A stretch of 55,441 nucleotides of DNA from Gloeocapsa sp. PCC 73106 (GCF_000332035.1 NZ_ALVY01000215.1:1-55441), one strand, 5' to 3'; positions 1-8,888 are shown, counted from the first letter of the stretch. Notes: generated from the letters alone by a model not told the origin. Translations and numbers: made by a program.

Positions 1-47
1 TTTTCTCTTTTTTGTTTGATGCAGTCTTGAGGGTATCTTTTACCCCT

Positions 48-168
48 GACCTGGTGTTATTAGCACAATGGTCCCACCGCGACTCCATCCCGAACTCGAG
101 GGTGAAACGTTGTAGCGGCGAAGATACTAGTCGGGCAGCTGACTGGGACAATAGCTCAAGGCCAGGTC
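48..168 (+). rRNA. rrf: 5S ribosomal RNA
   Basis: About 121 nt with the standard 5S layout. The 5' end GACCTGG pairs with the 3' end CCAGGTC. The conserved CCATCCCGAACTC block and the GCGGCGAAGATACT block lie at the expected spacing. A short ORF reading through this segment is a by-product of the RNA gene. The gene is followed 20 bases later by an intrinsic terminator, so this is probably the last gene of an rRNA operon whose 23S gene lies left of the window. Confidence 0.95.
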
Positions 169-187
169 TATTTTTTACACAAAAAAT

Positions 188-214
188 CCTCCAATTTCGG
201 TTGGGGGCTTTTTT
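188..214 (+). terminator. Intrinsic terminator of the rRNA operon
   Basis: CCTCCAA pairs with TTGGGGG (one G-U pair) across a 6-nt loop. A C and a run of six T follow at once. It sits just downstream of the 5S gene. Confidence 0.85.
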
Positions 215-250
215 GTTGTTATCATAATTAACGAAATTTTATTTTATTAA

Positions 251-691
251 ATGAAAAAATATTTTTTAAACTTTGGGGTGAGTATCTTTACTATTTTGTC
301 GTTATCTGGTCCCAGCTGGGCGCAGTTGCGAATGTATAATCCTATTTCCCTACCCTCTGGTAATGAAATTGAAGATACACTCTCTGACAAAGATATTCCT
401 ACAGGGGAGGGTGGTTTCGCTAGAGATTATTCTGTATATTTAGAAAAAGATGATCAGGTCGCTATTGATTTAATTTCCGACGATTTTGATACTATAGTTT
501 CTCTGCTTGCTGCCGATGGATCTAAAGTGGCTGAAAACGACGACGGACCTGACGGAAGTAATAATTCCCTCTTATTTGCACGCATTAGCGAGTCAGGTAA
601 TTACATAATTCGTGTACGTGCTTTTGGAGAAACAGGAGGAGGTCAATTTAAACTCAAGCTTACTCGCTTACGACCTTTAGAAACAAAGTAA
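251..691 (+). CDS. Secreted PPC-domain protein
   Basis: A 146-residue protein. The N-terminus is a clear Sec signal peptide: MKK, a hydrophobic stretch to about residue 20, then a likely cut after SWA near residue 24. The rest resembles the bacterial pre-peptidase C-terminal (PPC) domain, a small beta-sandwich seen in exported proteins. Typical signs are a DDQVAIDL strand, the segment DFDTIVSLLAADGSKVAENDDG and a closing GNYIIRVRAF strand. No peptidase domain is attached, so this is a free-standing PPC protein of unknown function, probably periplasmic or extracellular. It lies 5 bases upstream of the P450 gene and is likely co-transcribed with it. No strong ribosome site precedes the ATG. Confidence 0.75.
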   Translation: MKKYFLNFGVSIFTILSLSGPSWAQLRMYNPISLPSGNEIEDTLSDKDIPTGEGGFARDYSVYLEKDDQVAIDLISDDFDTIVSLLAADGSKVAENDDGPDGSNNSLLFARISESGNYIIRVRAFGETGGGQFKLKLTRLRPLETK

Positions 692-696
692 ACATT

Positions 697-2157
697 ATGA
701 TTTTAGCTTTATTAGGATTACTGAATTGGTGGAATCGCAAGAATGCTTATCGCTCTCTTAATTCCCTACCATCGCCCCCAAGACACTGGCTGTTAGGAAA
801 TCTGCCTCAAGTGTTACTCGCAGTTAGACAGAAAAAATACTTTCAATTTTTGTTTGATTGGAGTCGAAAGTTAGGTCCTATTTACGTTTATTGGATAGGA
901 GCTCAACCGATTTTAGCTCTGAGTAAGCCTAGAGCGATCGAGGAAACTATTATTAACGGTATGAAAGATGGTAGTTTAGTAAGGAGTCATCAAATTCGTG
1001 ACGCTTGGAACGATGCCAGTGGTGGAGCTGTTATTATTGGTCAAGATGGCAAAGAATGGCAGTGGCGGCGGATGGCTTGGAATCCGGAATTTAGTAGTAG
1101 CGGTTTATCGAAACATATAGATATCATTGACCAAGCTTGTACACAAGTAATTGAAAAAATCAGAGCAACCCCATCAGGAGAAACGATTCTGGTAGATCCT
1201 TTGTTTGTAGAGTTAACCATGAGGGTTACTTGCTGTTTGGTACTAGGTATTCCTCTACATCCAAAAATTTCTAGTACCGAGGGACCACCTTTAGAAGTTG
1301 AAAAAGTCTATGAAGCCATGTCCGTGATTAGCTATCGATTTTTACGTATAGCTACGGGAGAGAAAAAATGGCAAAAATACTTACCCACTCAATTAGCTCG
1401 TGATTACTGGAGAGCGATCGCGTATTTAGAATCTTTTCTCGCTTCTCGCTTAGATTTAGCCTTAAAACTTAGAGATAACACACAATCAGAGGAAATACCA
1501 ATTACACCAATGTTCCGAGAATCTATGTTGGTGAAAATAATTGCTAAAGAACCTCAGTACAATCGGTCCAATCTAGTCTCTGAAATTGCCGGCTTTCTCT
1601 TAGCGGGTACTGACACAACAGCGCACACTTTATCTTTTGCTACGGCGCAACTAAGCTTAAATCCGAGAGTTTTAGATAAAGCTAGATCTCTAGTCGATCA
1701 AGTTGGTGAAAATTTAAAAGAATTAAACTACATTCGCTCTATCGTTAAAGAAACTATGCGTCTTTATCCAGTAGCTGCGGGATCAACTTCCTTGGAAGCT
1801 ACGAGAGATACAGTGATTGAGGGTATTAAGGTTCCTCGTGGTACTCGCGTTTTTTGGTCAATGTGGGCCGCCGGAAGAGATCCTGATACTTATACTAACC
1901 CTGAAGAGTTTTTACCTGAACGTTGGTTAGAAGAGGGAAAAGATAACCATGATCTCCCCTTTATTCAGTTCGGATCGGGTTACCACCGTTGCTTAGGCGA
2001 ACCTTTAGCTATGATCGAAGCCACAATGATGCTCGCTAAATTGCTGCGCTATTTCGAGTGGGAATTGGTCAATGGTGGTGCTTCCCTAGAAAATTTACAA
2101 CAAAATCTCTTAGTTTATCCCTCTGATAGAATGCCCTTGCGTTTTCGCTTGAGATAA
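697..2157 (+). CDS. Cytochrome P450
   Basis: A 486-residue haem-thiolate monooxygenase. The I-helix oxygen-binding motif AGTDTT is at residues 303-308, the K-helix ExxR (ETMR) at 352-355, and the haem-binding loop FGSGYHRCLG has its ligand Cys at about residue 432. Length is normal for the family. The N-terminus has a short hydrophobic segment (MILALLGLLNWW) followed by a proline-rich hinge (LPSPPRH), which resembles membrane-anchored P450s and suggests peripheral membrane attachment. The substrate cannot be told from sequence. No ferredoxin or reductase partner is nearby, so electrons presumably come from general cell ferredoxins. Confidence 0.93.
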   Translation: MILALLGLLNWWNRKNAYRSLNSLPSPPRHWLLGNLPQVLLAVRQKKYFQFLFDWSRKLGPIYVYWIGAQPILALSKPRAIEETIINGMKDGSLVRSHQIRDAWNDASGGAVIIGQDGKEWQWRRMAWNPEFSSSGLSKHIDIIDQACTQVIEKIRATPSGETILVDPLFVELTMRVTCCLVLGIPLHPKISSTEGPPLEVEKVYEAMSVISYRFLRIATGEKKWQKYLPTQLARDYWRAIAYLESFLASRLDLALKLRDNTQSEEIPITPMFRESMLVKIIAKEPQYNRSNLVSEIAGFLLAGTDTTAHTLSFATAQLSLNPRVLDKARSLVDQVGENLKELNYIRSIVKETMRLYPVAAGSTSLEATRDTVIEGIKVPRGTRVFWSMWAAGRDPDTYTNPEEFLPERWLEEGKDNHDLPFIQFGSGYHRCLGEPLAMIEATMMLAKLLRYFEWELVNGGASLENLQQNLLVYPSDRMPLRFRLR

Positions 2158-2167
2158 AAATCAGAAA

Positions 2168-2204
2168 GAGAGCCGACGACTTGCCTTGTTTCGTCTCGAC
2201 TCTC
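2168..2204. repeat. Inverted repeat between converging genes
   Basis: GAGAG pairs with CTCTC on the outside and GACGA with TCGTC on the inside, separated by a small internal loop; the apical loop is about 11 nt. It lies between the ends of the converging P450 and DALR genes. No T-run follows on either strand, so it may be a weak bidirectional terminator or an RNA-stabilising hairpin. Confidence 0.4.
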
Positions 2205-2277
2205 AGACTGGTTCGCTCCTCACACACTTATTAATATACACAAATATTCATTGTTTGTCAAATCTTTGATAATTTTT

Positions 2278-3012
2278 TTATAATTCTCGAGGTGCTCCAA
2301 CTAGAAGTTGTGTTTCTAAGAGGTATTGGAGGTTAGACTGAGCTAAAATGAGTAATAAAGCTCTAACACCTATTAAATTCGGTTTATTGCGCCAAATTCC
2401 TTCGTAACGCTCAAAATTTAATACAGCTAAAGCGAGATTGTTGCTAGAACTTAACAAATTTTCCGGTGATGAATCGCAGAAAGCAACAAGAGATAGTAAT
2501 AAATCCTTGTCTTTGGGGTTTAAACAGGGTAATAATTCAATTAGAGCGACAGCATAGGGTTCTAGTGAGGGAATAGAGCCATTATTGGTAATGACACCTT
2601 GTTGGTGCAATTGACGTAACCAAGCACAGCAACGAGCATGACTGTATTGCAGGGGAAAGAATTGAGGAAGGATTTTAAAGACAGATGAAGAAGAGAAAAC
2701 AGAGAAATTGTTTAAGGTAGAGTGATAGACTTTTTCTAGCCACAATGCTACCAGACGATCGCCCACTTTGAAATCAAGAGCAAAATTAGCAGTAAGTTCA
2801 ATTTCCACATTAGGGTAATTCCACCCATGAACTAAAGCAAAAGCGATCGCACCGGGATCATCTTGAGTCAGTTGAGAAAGCACCCGAGAACGATAGATAA
2901 TTGAGGGGTGGTATTTTAATAAATAGAGAGAAATTGTTTCTGTAGGGAGAGGAACCAATCGAGCAATTTCCTGGAGTAACCAGAGACGTAAAGAATAACC
3001 GGGATAATTCAT
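2278..3012 (-). CDS. DALR anticodon-binding-domain protein (ArgRS-like C-terminal domain)
   Basis: A 244-residue protein with no catalytic tRNA-synthetase part. The segment LQYSHARCCAWLRQL matches the arginyl-tRNA synthetase DALR core (usually QYAHARICSILR). The end, RALLLILAQSNLQYLLETQL followed by LVGAPREL, matches the ArgRS C-terminal helix that normally ends in LGIEAPERM. I therefore read it as a free-standing DALR domain of the ArgRS type. The first 100 residues are not recognised. The start codon overlaps the radA stop by 4 bases (ATGA), so the two are translationally coupled. Role unknown; tRNA or other RNA binding is an inference. Confidence 0.7.
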   Translation of the reverse strand: MNYPGYSLRLWLLQEIARLVPLPTETISLYLLKYHPSIIYRSRVLSQLTQDDPGAIAFALVHGWNYPNVEIELTANFALDFKVGDRLVALWLEKVYHSTLNNFSVFSSSSVFKILPQFFPLQYSHARCCAWLRQLHQQGVITNNGSIPSLEPYAVALIELLPCLNPKDKDLLLSLVAFCDSSPENLLSSSNNLALAVLNFERYEGIWRNKPNLIGVRALLLILAQSNLQYLLETQLLVGAPREL

Positions 3013-4490
3013 TCCTCTTCTTGTGATTCAGCAGTATTACGTTGACCGGGAATAGCTTTAATGATCGCGTCAATAACCTTACCCACCGGAATGATTTCCA
3101 AACCTAAATCATCAGGAAAAGCCTGACCCTTAGGAACGATCGCTTTTTTAAACCCCAATTTAGCAGCTTCTTTAAGTCTGAGTTCCATTTGAGAGACTAG
3201 ACGTACCTGTCCCCCCAAACCCACCTCACCAATCAGCACCGTACGAGGATCCACGACGCGATCGCGAAAACTAGCCACAACAGCGATCGCCATACCCAAA
3301 TCAGCCGCTGGTTCCTCCACCCCCAACCCTCCCGCTGAAGCAACGTAAACATCTAACTTAGACAGAGGGATACCCACCCGTTTCTCCAGCACCGCCAAAA
3401 TCTGCAGTAAACGATTATAATCCACACCCGTAGTAGAACGACGTGGCGAACTATAACTAGTCGGACTAACCAAAGCTTGTAACTCCACCACAATCGGGCG
3501 AGTACCCTCACAAGCCACCACCGTAGAAGTACCCGTCACCAACTCATCCCTATTCCCCAAAAACAACTCAGAAGGGTTAGCAACCTCTCTTAAACCTTGG
3601 TCCGCCATTTCAAAGATACCGATTTCGTGAGTAGCGCCGAAACGATTCTTCACCGAACGTAACAAACGATGGGAAGCATAGCGATCGCCCTCAAAATAGA
3701 GTACCGTATCTACCAAATGCTCTAAAACTCTCGGACCTGCGATCGCCCCATCTTTAGTAACGTGACCTACAATAAACAAAGTAATATTTTCCCGTTTAGC
3801 CACCTGCATTAAAGCCGAAGTACATTCTCTCACCTGAGCTACCGAACCAGGAGATGAAGTTAAAGAAGCAAAATAAAGAGTCTGAATACTATCAATTACC
3901 GCCAATTGGGGCTTCAAAGACTCTAACTCCCGTAAAATCTCCTCCAAATCCGTTTCAGCCATTACATACAAATTATGCTCACCCGTTTCCTCTTTACCAT
4001 TTTGATCTCCCACAGACAATCCTGTCACACCCACACCCAAACGCGAAGCCCGTAACTTAATCTGCTGTGCCGACTCCTCCGCCGAGACATAAAGAATACG
4101 AGGTAATCTCAGAGCTAATTGATTAGCCGTTTGCAATAACAAAGTTGATTTCCCAATACCAGGATCTCCACCAATCAACACCAAAGAACCCGGTACCACG
4201 CCACCCCCTAGTACTCGATCAAATTCCCCATAGCCAGAATTAAATCTCTCTTGAACATCGCTGACAATCTGGGAAAAAAGCACAGACATCCGCGGTTGAT
4301 TCACGCTAGTAGATTTTCTAGGCACATTAGTACCCGATTGCCACCCTCCGCGATTAACCAAAGGATTATTAGAGCTGAGTACCTGTTCCTCCAGAGTGCC
4401 GTAAACATCGCAATAGGGACATTTTCCAAACCATTGAGGAGATTCGGCACCGCATTCACTACAAACATAAACCGTACGATTCTTAGCCAT
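3009..4490 (-). CDS. radA: DNA repair protein RadA (Sms)
   Basis: A 493-residue protein when started at MAKNRTVYVC; a 4-residue longer start exists but MAKNR fits the family. RadA is a RecA-like, DnaB-like helicase that drives branch migration in homologous recombination. The N-terminal zinc finger is CSECG...CPYC (residues about 10-28). Walker A is GGDPGIGKST near residue 85, and the RadA-specific KNRFG motif is present (VKNRFGATHE). The C-terminal third is the Lon-protease-like domain, including EVGLGGQVR. The gene is divergent from rpaB across about 145 bases and leads a two-gene operon with the DALR gene. Confidence 0.97.
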   Translation of the reverse strand: MAKNRTVYVCSECGAESPQWFGKCPYCDVYGTLEEQVLSSNNPLVNRGGWQSGTNVPRKSTSVNQPRMSVLFSQIVSDVQERFNSGYGEFDRVLGGGVVPGSLVLIGGDPGIGKSTLLLQTANQLALRLPRILYVSAEESAQQIKLRASRLGVGVTGLSVGDQNGKEETGEHNLYVMAETDLEEILRELESLKPQLAVIDSIQTLYFASLTSSPGSVAQVRECTSALMQVAKRENITLFIVGHVTKDGAIAGPRVLEHLVDTVLYFEGDRYASHRLLRSVKNRFGATHEIGIFEMADQGLREVANPSELFLGNRDELVTGTSTVVACEGTRPIVVELQALVSPTSYSSPRRSTTGVDYNRLLQILAVLEKRVGIPLSKLDVYVASAGGLGVEEPAADLGMAIAVVASFRDRVVDPRTVLIGEVGLGGQVRLVSQMELRLKEAAKLGFKKAIVPKGQAFPDDLGLEIIPVGKVIDAIIKAIPGQRNTAESQEEE

Positions 4491-4635
4491 AAACAAAAAC
4501 AAATATTAAAAAAATACTCAATTTAAAGGACAGATACTTTATTTAAAGCTTAATTAGAGGATGAGAACAAGATATTCTAGTAAATAAGACCTTCAATATC
4601 TAATTAAAAGATTACCAATCTAGCGGAAAGGAAGT

Positions 4636-5370
4636 GTGGAATTGGAAACCTACAAAGAAAAAATCTTGGTTGTTGATGATGAAGCGAGCATTCGTCGCAT
4701 TCTCGAGACTCGCCTATCCATGATTGGCTATGAAGTAGTCACAGCAGCAGACGGGGAAGAAGCTCTAGCAGTTTTTCATGAGACCCATCCTGACTTAGTA
4801 GTTTTAGACGTGATGATGCCTAAACTCGACGGTTACGGCGTCTGTCAAGAACTACGCAAAGAATCAGACATCCCTATCATCATGTTAACTGCCTTGGGGG
4901 ATGTAGCCGATCGCATTACCGGACTAGAACTAGGCGCCGATGACTATGTAGTCAAACCATTCTCTCCCAAAGAGTTAGAAGCGAGAATTCGCTCAGTACT
5001 ACGCCGAGTAGATAAAAATGGTAATCCTGGAATTCCTAGTTCTGGAGTACTGCAAATCAGTTCCATTAGAATAGACACCAACAAGCGCCAAGTCTACAAG
5101 GGAGACGCCCGTATCCGTTTAACGGGAATGGAATTTAGTTTGCTAGAACTACTAGTAAGTCGTTCGGGAGAGCCATTTTCTCGTTCAGAGATTTTACAAG
5201 AAGTTTGGGGCTATACACCAGAACGTCACGTTGATACCAGAGTTGTAGATGTACATATCTCTCGACTTAGAGCTAAGCTAGAAGATGACCCCAGTAATCC
5301 CGAGCTAATTTTAACAGCTAGAGGTACGGGCTATCTCTTCCAGAGAATTATGGAACCAGGAGAAGAATAA
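4636..5370 (+). CDS. rpaB: Response regulator RpaB (Ycf27 type)
   Basis: A 244-residue OmpR-family regulator. The receiver has acidic-pocket residues D14-D15, phosphoacceptor D58 (VVLDVMMP) and K107. The winged-helix DNA-binding domain starts near residue 140 and includes VWGYTPERHVDTRVVDVHIS. In cyanobacteria RpaB is essential and controls high-light and photosystem genes through HLR1 sites. The start is GTG with a good ribosome site (GGAAAGGAAG) just upstream. The complex-C assembly gene follows after 7 bases. The naming rests on close similarity to RpaB and on this neighbourhood. Confidence 0.93.
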   Translation: MELETYKEKILVVDDEASIRRILETRLSMIGYEVVTAADGEEALAVFHETHPDLVVLDVMMPKLDGYGVCQELRKESDIPIIMLTALGDVADRITGLELGADDYVVKPFSPKELEARIRSVLRRVDKNGNPGIPSSGVLQISSIRIDTNKRQVYKGDARIRLTGMEFSLLELLVSRSGEPFSRSEILQEVWGYTPERHVDTRVVDVHISRLRAKLEDDPSNPELILTARGTGYLFQRIMEPGEE

Positions 5371-5377
5371 GCACTTA

Positions 5378-6016
5378 ATGGCTAAAGTAGATCAGAATCG
5401 CATCCTGAGATTACTACCCCTTGTGAGCGGTGGCTTGGGAGGAGCACTATTACTCTTCAACCGTCTAAGTACCCTAGAATTGACTAATTCTCAAGCTCGC
5501 TCTGATGTACTCGGGGTAATTTTAAGCGCCTTACTGATCTTAGTGGGGTTACTTTGGCAACAAATTCAAAGCCGTAACCCCGAAAGCGTAACCTTAATCG
5601 GTGAAGAGGGTTTTGAACTAGATCCTCAATTACCTGACTCAGTCAAAACCGAGTTAGCTTGGGCTTCTCATCTGTTACTCACCAATACCGTGACTCGTTC
5701 TGTAGTTATCTACTATGAGGGTAGAGTTTTACTCAGGAGAGGTATCCTAGGAAAAACAGCACAAGTCAAACCTGGACCAATTATTCATCGCTGTTTAAAG
5801 ACGAGCAAACCAGTATATCTAGTGTCCCTGAAACTTTATCCAGGGGGTATCGAATTTGATTACCTCCCGGAAAATACTCAAGGAGTCATCTGTCAACCCT
5901 TAGGGAAAGAAGGAGTCATGATCTTAGGTGCTAATGCTCCTCGTAGTTATACCAAACAAGATGAGACATGGATCGAAGGGATCGCTGACAAATTAGCTAT
6001 TACTCTAGCCCAATGA
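5378..6016 (+). CDS. Cofactor assembly of complex C subunit B (CCB-like)
   Basis: A 212-residue membrane protein. Two hydrophobic helices lie at about residues 12-28 and 44-61 (VLGVILSALLILVGLLW), followed by a soluble domain with GAF-like character. It resembles the cyanobacterial relatives of plastid CCB2/CCB4, which help attach haem c-i to cytochrome b6 of the b6f complex (complex C). The gene often follows rpaB in cyanobacteria, as it does here. Its stop overlaps the next start by 4 bases (ATGA), which suggests co-translation with the JAMM peptidase. The function comes from family knowledge and was not seen directly. Confidence 0.78.
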   Translation: MAKVDQNRILRLLPLVSGGLGGALLLFNRLSTLELTNSQARSDVLGVILSALLILVGLLWQQIQSRNPESVTLIGEEGFELDPQLPDSVKTELAWASHLLLTNTVTRSVVIYYEGRVLLRRGILGKTAQVKPGPIIHRCLKTSKPVYLVSLKLYPGGIEFDYLPENTQGVICQPLGKEGVMILGANAPRSYTKQDETWIEGIADKLAITLAQ

Positions 6017-6462
6017 TTTACATTGACTTACATCACATAGAAGCCATAAAAAATCACGGGGTTAAAACTTATCCAGAAGAATGCTGTGGACTTCTATTAG
6101 GTAAAGCAGTAGCCCAGGGAAAGCTAGTACAACAGGTTTGGGAAACGGTGAATAGTTGGGAACCCGAAAGTTTTGAAGATTTAGCAACACCAGGAGCAAG
6201 TAAACTCAACCGCTTTAGTATAGCACCTGAAACTCTATTAGCAGCTCACAAAAAAGCTCGCGAAGTTGAGCTAGATATCGTTGGTATTTATCACTCTCAT
6301 CCCAATCATCCAGCTATTCCCTCAGAATTTGATCGAGCGGTTGCCCACCCGGGTTATTCCTACCTGATTATTTCTGTACACCAAGGTCAACCCCAATCAA
6401 TGTTAAGCTGGGAATTAGATCCACAGCGTCAATTCCAATCGGAAGAAATTATAACGATTTAG
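6013..6462 (+). CDS. M67-family JAMM/MPN+ metallopeptidase
   Basis: A 149-residue JAMM isopeptidase-like protein. The zinc-binding signature is complete: a glutamate at 22/23 (PEECCGLLLG), H94-S95-H96-P97 and D107 (HSHPNHPAIPSEFD). Bacterial members cut C-terminal extensions from ubiquitin-like sulfur carriers (MoaD/ThiS/CysO type) so that the end Gly-Gly can be thiocarboxylated. The downstream MoeB-rhodanese gene supplies the matching activating enzyme. No sulfur-carrier gene is visible nearby. A 4-base overlap couples it to the upstream membrane protein. Confidence 0.9.
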   Translation: MIYIDLHHIEAIKNHGVKTYPEECCGLLLGKAVAQGKLVQQVWETVNSWEPESFEDLATPGASKLNRFSIAPETLLAAHKKAREVELDIVGIYHSHPNHPAIPSEFDRAVAHPGYSYLIISVHQGQPQSMLSWELDPQRQFQSEEIITI

Positions 6463-6537
6463 CAAAAATGCTCCCAAAGGTTGTACAAAAGACTATAATT
6501 ATACGTTTGCACATATTGCGGTTAATTGACAGGTGCA

Positions 6538-7710
6538 ATGCTCAACCCTAACTTAGACTCAATCCAACTGACTAAAGAAGATTATGAACGCTACTCGCGT
6601 CACATTATCTTACCCGAAGTAGGTTTAGAAGGACAAAAACGCTTAAAAGTAGCTAGTGTTATTTGTATTGGTACTGGTGGCTTAGGATCCCCTCTGATAC
6701 TCTATCTGGCCGCCGCCGGTATTGGTAGGATCGGTATTGTCGATTTTGACATAGTAGATAGTTCCAATTTACAACGTCAGATTATTCACGGCACTTCTTG
6801 GGTAGGTAAACCCAAAATCGAATCGGCTAAACATCGCATTCTCGAAATCAATCCCTATTGTCAGGTAGACTTATACGAAACTTGTCTGACTTCAGCCAAT
6901 GCTTTAGAAATTCTGCGGGATTACGACGTAGTAGTAGATGGTACAGATAACTTTCCCACACGCTATCTTACCAATGACGCTTGTGTTTTACTAGATAAAC
7001 CCAACGTCTACGGCTCGATTTTCCGCTTCGAAGGACAAGCAACGGTATTTAATTATCGTGGTGGGCCTAATTATCGAGATTTGTTTCCCGAACCTCCACC
7101 TCCAGGTATGGTTCCCTCTTGCGCCGAAGGAGGAGTACTCGGAGTACTTTGTGGTGTGATTGGTTCGATCCAAGCCACGGAAACGATTAAAATTATTCTA
7201 GGATCTGATCAGACTCTCAGCGGACGTCTGTTACTCTATAACGCGCTCAACATGAGCTTCCGAGAGTTAAGATTACGCCCCAATCCAGAACGTCCTGTAA
7301 TTAACGAATTAATTGACTATGAACAGTTCTGCGGTATTCCTCAAGCTCAAGCCGCTGAAGCTCAACAAAAGCAAGCTATGGAAGAAATCACAGTCACAGA
7401 ATTGAAAGCGCTAATAGACAGTGATGCTCGGGATTTTGTCCTAGTAGATGTACGCAACCCCAATGAGTACGAAATCGCCCATATTCCCGGGGGTATTCTC
7501 ATTCCTCTACAGGATATAGAAAAAGGTCCCGGAATCGATCAGGTTAAAGAACTAGTCAACGGACATAATTTAATCGTACACTGCAAAATGGGAGGGCGAT
7601 CGGCTAAGGCTTTATCTATTCTCCAAGAAGCAGGTATCAAGGGCAAAAATCTAGTAGGTGGTATTAACGCATGGAGTCAAGAAATCGATCCCAACGTGCC
7701 ACAGTACTAA
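6538..7710 (+). CDS. moeB: MoeB/ThiF-type adenylyltransferase fused to rhodanese
   Basis: A 390-residue two-domain protein. The N-terminal E1-like domain has the nucleotide loop GTGGLGS near residue 45 and the conserved stretch SSNLQRQ. It adenylates the C-terminus of a ubiquitin-like sulfur carrier. The C-terminal rhodanese domain (about residues 285-390) has the active-site loop CKMGGRS, which can pass persulfide sulfur to the carrier. The CxxC zinc pairs of E. coli MoeB are not seen, a point shared with several cyanobacterial relatives. I chose ATG at 6538 (ACAGG five bases upstream) over an in-frame TTG 12 bases earlier. Molybdopterin, thiamine or another sulfur pathway remains possible. 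Confidence 0.9.
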   Translation: MLNPNLDSIQLTKEDYERYSRHIILPEVGLEGQKRLKVASVICIGTGGLGSPLILYLAAAGIGRIGIVDFDIVDSSNLQRQIIHGTSWVGKPKIESAKHRILEINPYCQVDLYETCLTSANALEILRDYDVVVDGTDNFPTRYLTNDACVLLDKPNVYGSIFRFEGQATVFNYRGGPNYRDLFPEPPPPGMVPSCAEGGVLGVLCGVIGSIQATETIKIILGSDQTLSGRLLLYNALNMSFRELRLRPNPERPVINELIDYEQFCGIPQAQAAEAQQKQAMEEITVTELKALIDSDARDFVLVDVRNPNEYEIAHIPGGILIPLQDIEKGPGIDQVKELVNGHNLIVHCKMGGRSAKALSILQEAGIKGKNLVGGINAWSQEIDPNVPQY

Positions 7711-7767
7711 ATAAACTATAATAATAGTGGTGGGGAAAGTAAATCTTTCCCTATTTGAACCGATTAC

Positions 7768-7838
7768 TCACAGAATCTTCATAAAATTAAGAATACTTTG
7801 GCACCGACTAGTTTGATATTCGTCTAGGCGATCGCCTC
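7768..7838 (-). pseudogene. Fragment of a PlsC-like acyltransferase C-terminus
   Basis: Read on the minus strand this segment gives DRLDEYQTSRCQSILN, then FMKIL and a stop. The acyltransferase encoded at 9970-11298 has DRLSKYQTSRRQGILN at its C-terminus. At DNA level 17 bases are identical (CCGACTAGTTTGATATT) and the flanks, including a HIP1 octamer, are similar. No larger reading frame surrounds it. I infer the tail of a lost or partial duplicate. Confidence 0.6.
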
Positions 7839-7859
7839 TCAAATTATTAAGAAACTAAA

Positions 7860-8888
7860 ATGATCAATCCCAAAAGATCAACTCAACTAGTTTTAGATTC
7901 TCTACTTAAAGGTCCACTTTATGGAATAGTAAACCATAGGATCCATTCACCAGTAACTTTAGACGCAGCAGAGAACTGGAATTTTTGGACTGAACCAAAA
8001 TCACCACAAGTTGAATGGTTGTTCAGAAAATACCCTCCTGAATCAATAAGGAAAAAACATTTAGATTTTATGCTAGAGCAGGAGCATTCCAAGGGAATTG
8101 AAGCTCATTACGACGTATCGAATGATTTTTACGCGCTCTTCCTGGATACTAGCTACAAATTTTATAGTTGTGCCGAATTTAAGAGTGATAATGAAACCTT
8201 AGAACAAGCCCAAACTAATAAAGCTGCTCATATCTTCGAACTCCTGGAATTAGATGGGAATGAGAAGATTCTGGATTTAGGTTGTGGTTGGGGCGCTATG
8301 TTAAAATTTCTGCAAAATTCGGGTCATAAGGGTGAGCTAACTGGATTAACTCTATCTAAAGAACAGTTTGCCTATGATCGAAATCAATTAGGTTTAAATG
8401 TTTTCTTGACTAACTTTATCACTGAAACTTTTGAAAATAAACCCTACGATCGCATTTTTTCTATAGGCTCTTTCGAGCACGTAAAACCAAAAGAAATTAA
8501 CAAAATTTATCAGAAAATTTACGATGCTCTTACTCCGGAAGGATTAGCGGTTCATCAGTTTTTTTCTTTAGAGCGAGAATCCTATCCAGTTTCGATGGTT
8601 ATGACTCAATTATTTTTCTCTGGTTCTGTTTTAGTAACACATGATGTTCATATTAAGGCAGCTCAGAGTGCGGGTTTTACAATTAGCCATGATTCTATTC
8701 ACGACTATAAACCAACTTTACGAAAATGGTACGAAAATTTAGTGAAAAATCAAGAAAGAGCACTAGATTTAGTCGGTCTTGAGACTTATAATCGCTATAT
8801 CACTTTTTTCCCGATCGCCTGGTTATTTTTTCAACAAGGTGAAGCTCAAGTCCACAGGATAGTGACGAAAAAATCAAGACATTATTGA
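7860..8888 (+). CDS. Cyclopropane-fatty-acid-synthase-like SAM methyltransferase
   Basis: A 342-residue protein of the CFA synthase / mycolic acid methyltransferase type. The family block HYDVSNDFYALFLD is at residues 83-96 and the SAM-binding motif I, LDLGCGWGA, at 138-146. These enzymes add methyl or methylene groups to unsaturated acyl chains of membrane phospholipids, but relatives methylate other small molecules. The first 75 residues are not typical. It overlaps the converging antitoxin-like gene by 7 bases at its 3' end. Substrate unknown. Confidence 0.82.
   Translation: MINPKRSTQLVLDSLLKGPLYGIVNHRIHSPVTLDAAENWNFWTEPKSPQVEWLFRKYPPESIRKKHLDFMLEQEHSKGIEAHYDVSNDFYALFLDTSYKFYSCAEFKSDNETLEQAQTNKAAHIFELLELDGNEKILDLGCGWGAMLKFLQNSGHKGELTGLTLSKEQFAYDRNQLGLNVFLTNFITETFENKPYDRIFSIGSFEHVKPKEINKIYQKIYDALTPEGLAVHQFFSLERESYPVSMVMTQLFFSGSVLVTHDVHIKAAQSAGFTISHDSIHDYKPTLRKWYENLVKNQERALDLVGLETYNRYITFFPIAWLFFQQGEAQVHRIVTKKSRHY

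Noticed and set aside
12-227. Open frame of 71 codons at the left edge
   Set aside because: It runs through the 5S rRNA gene and its terminator; the RNA gene explains the sequence.
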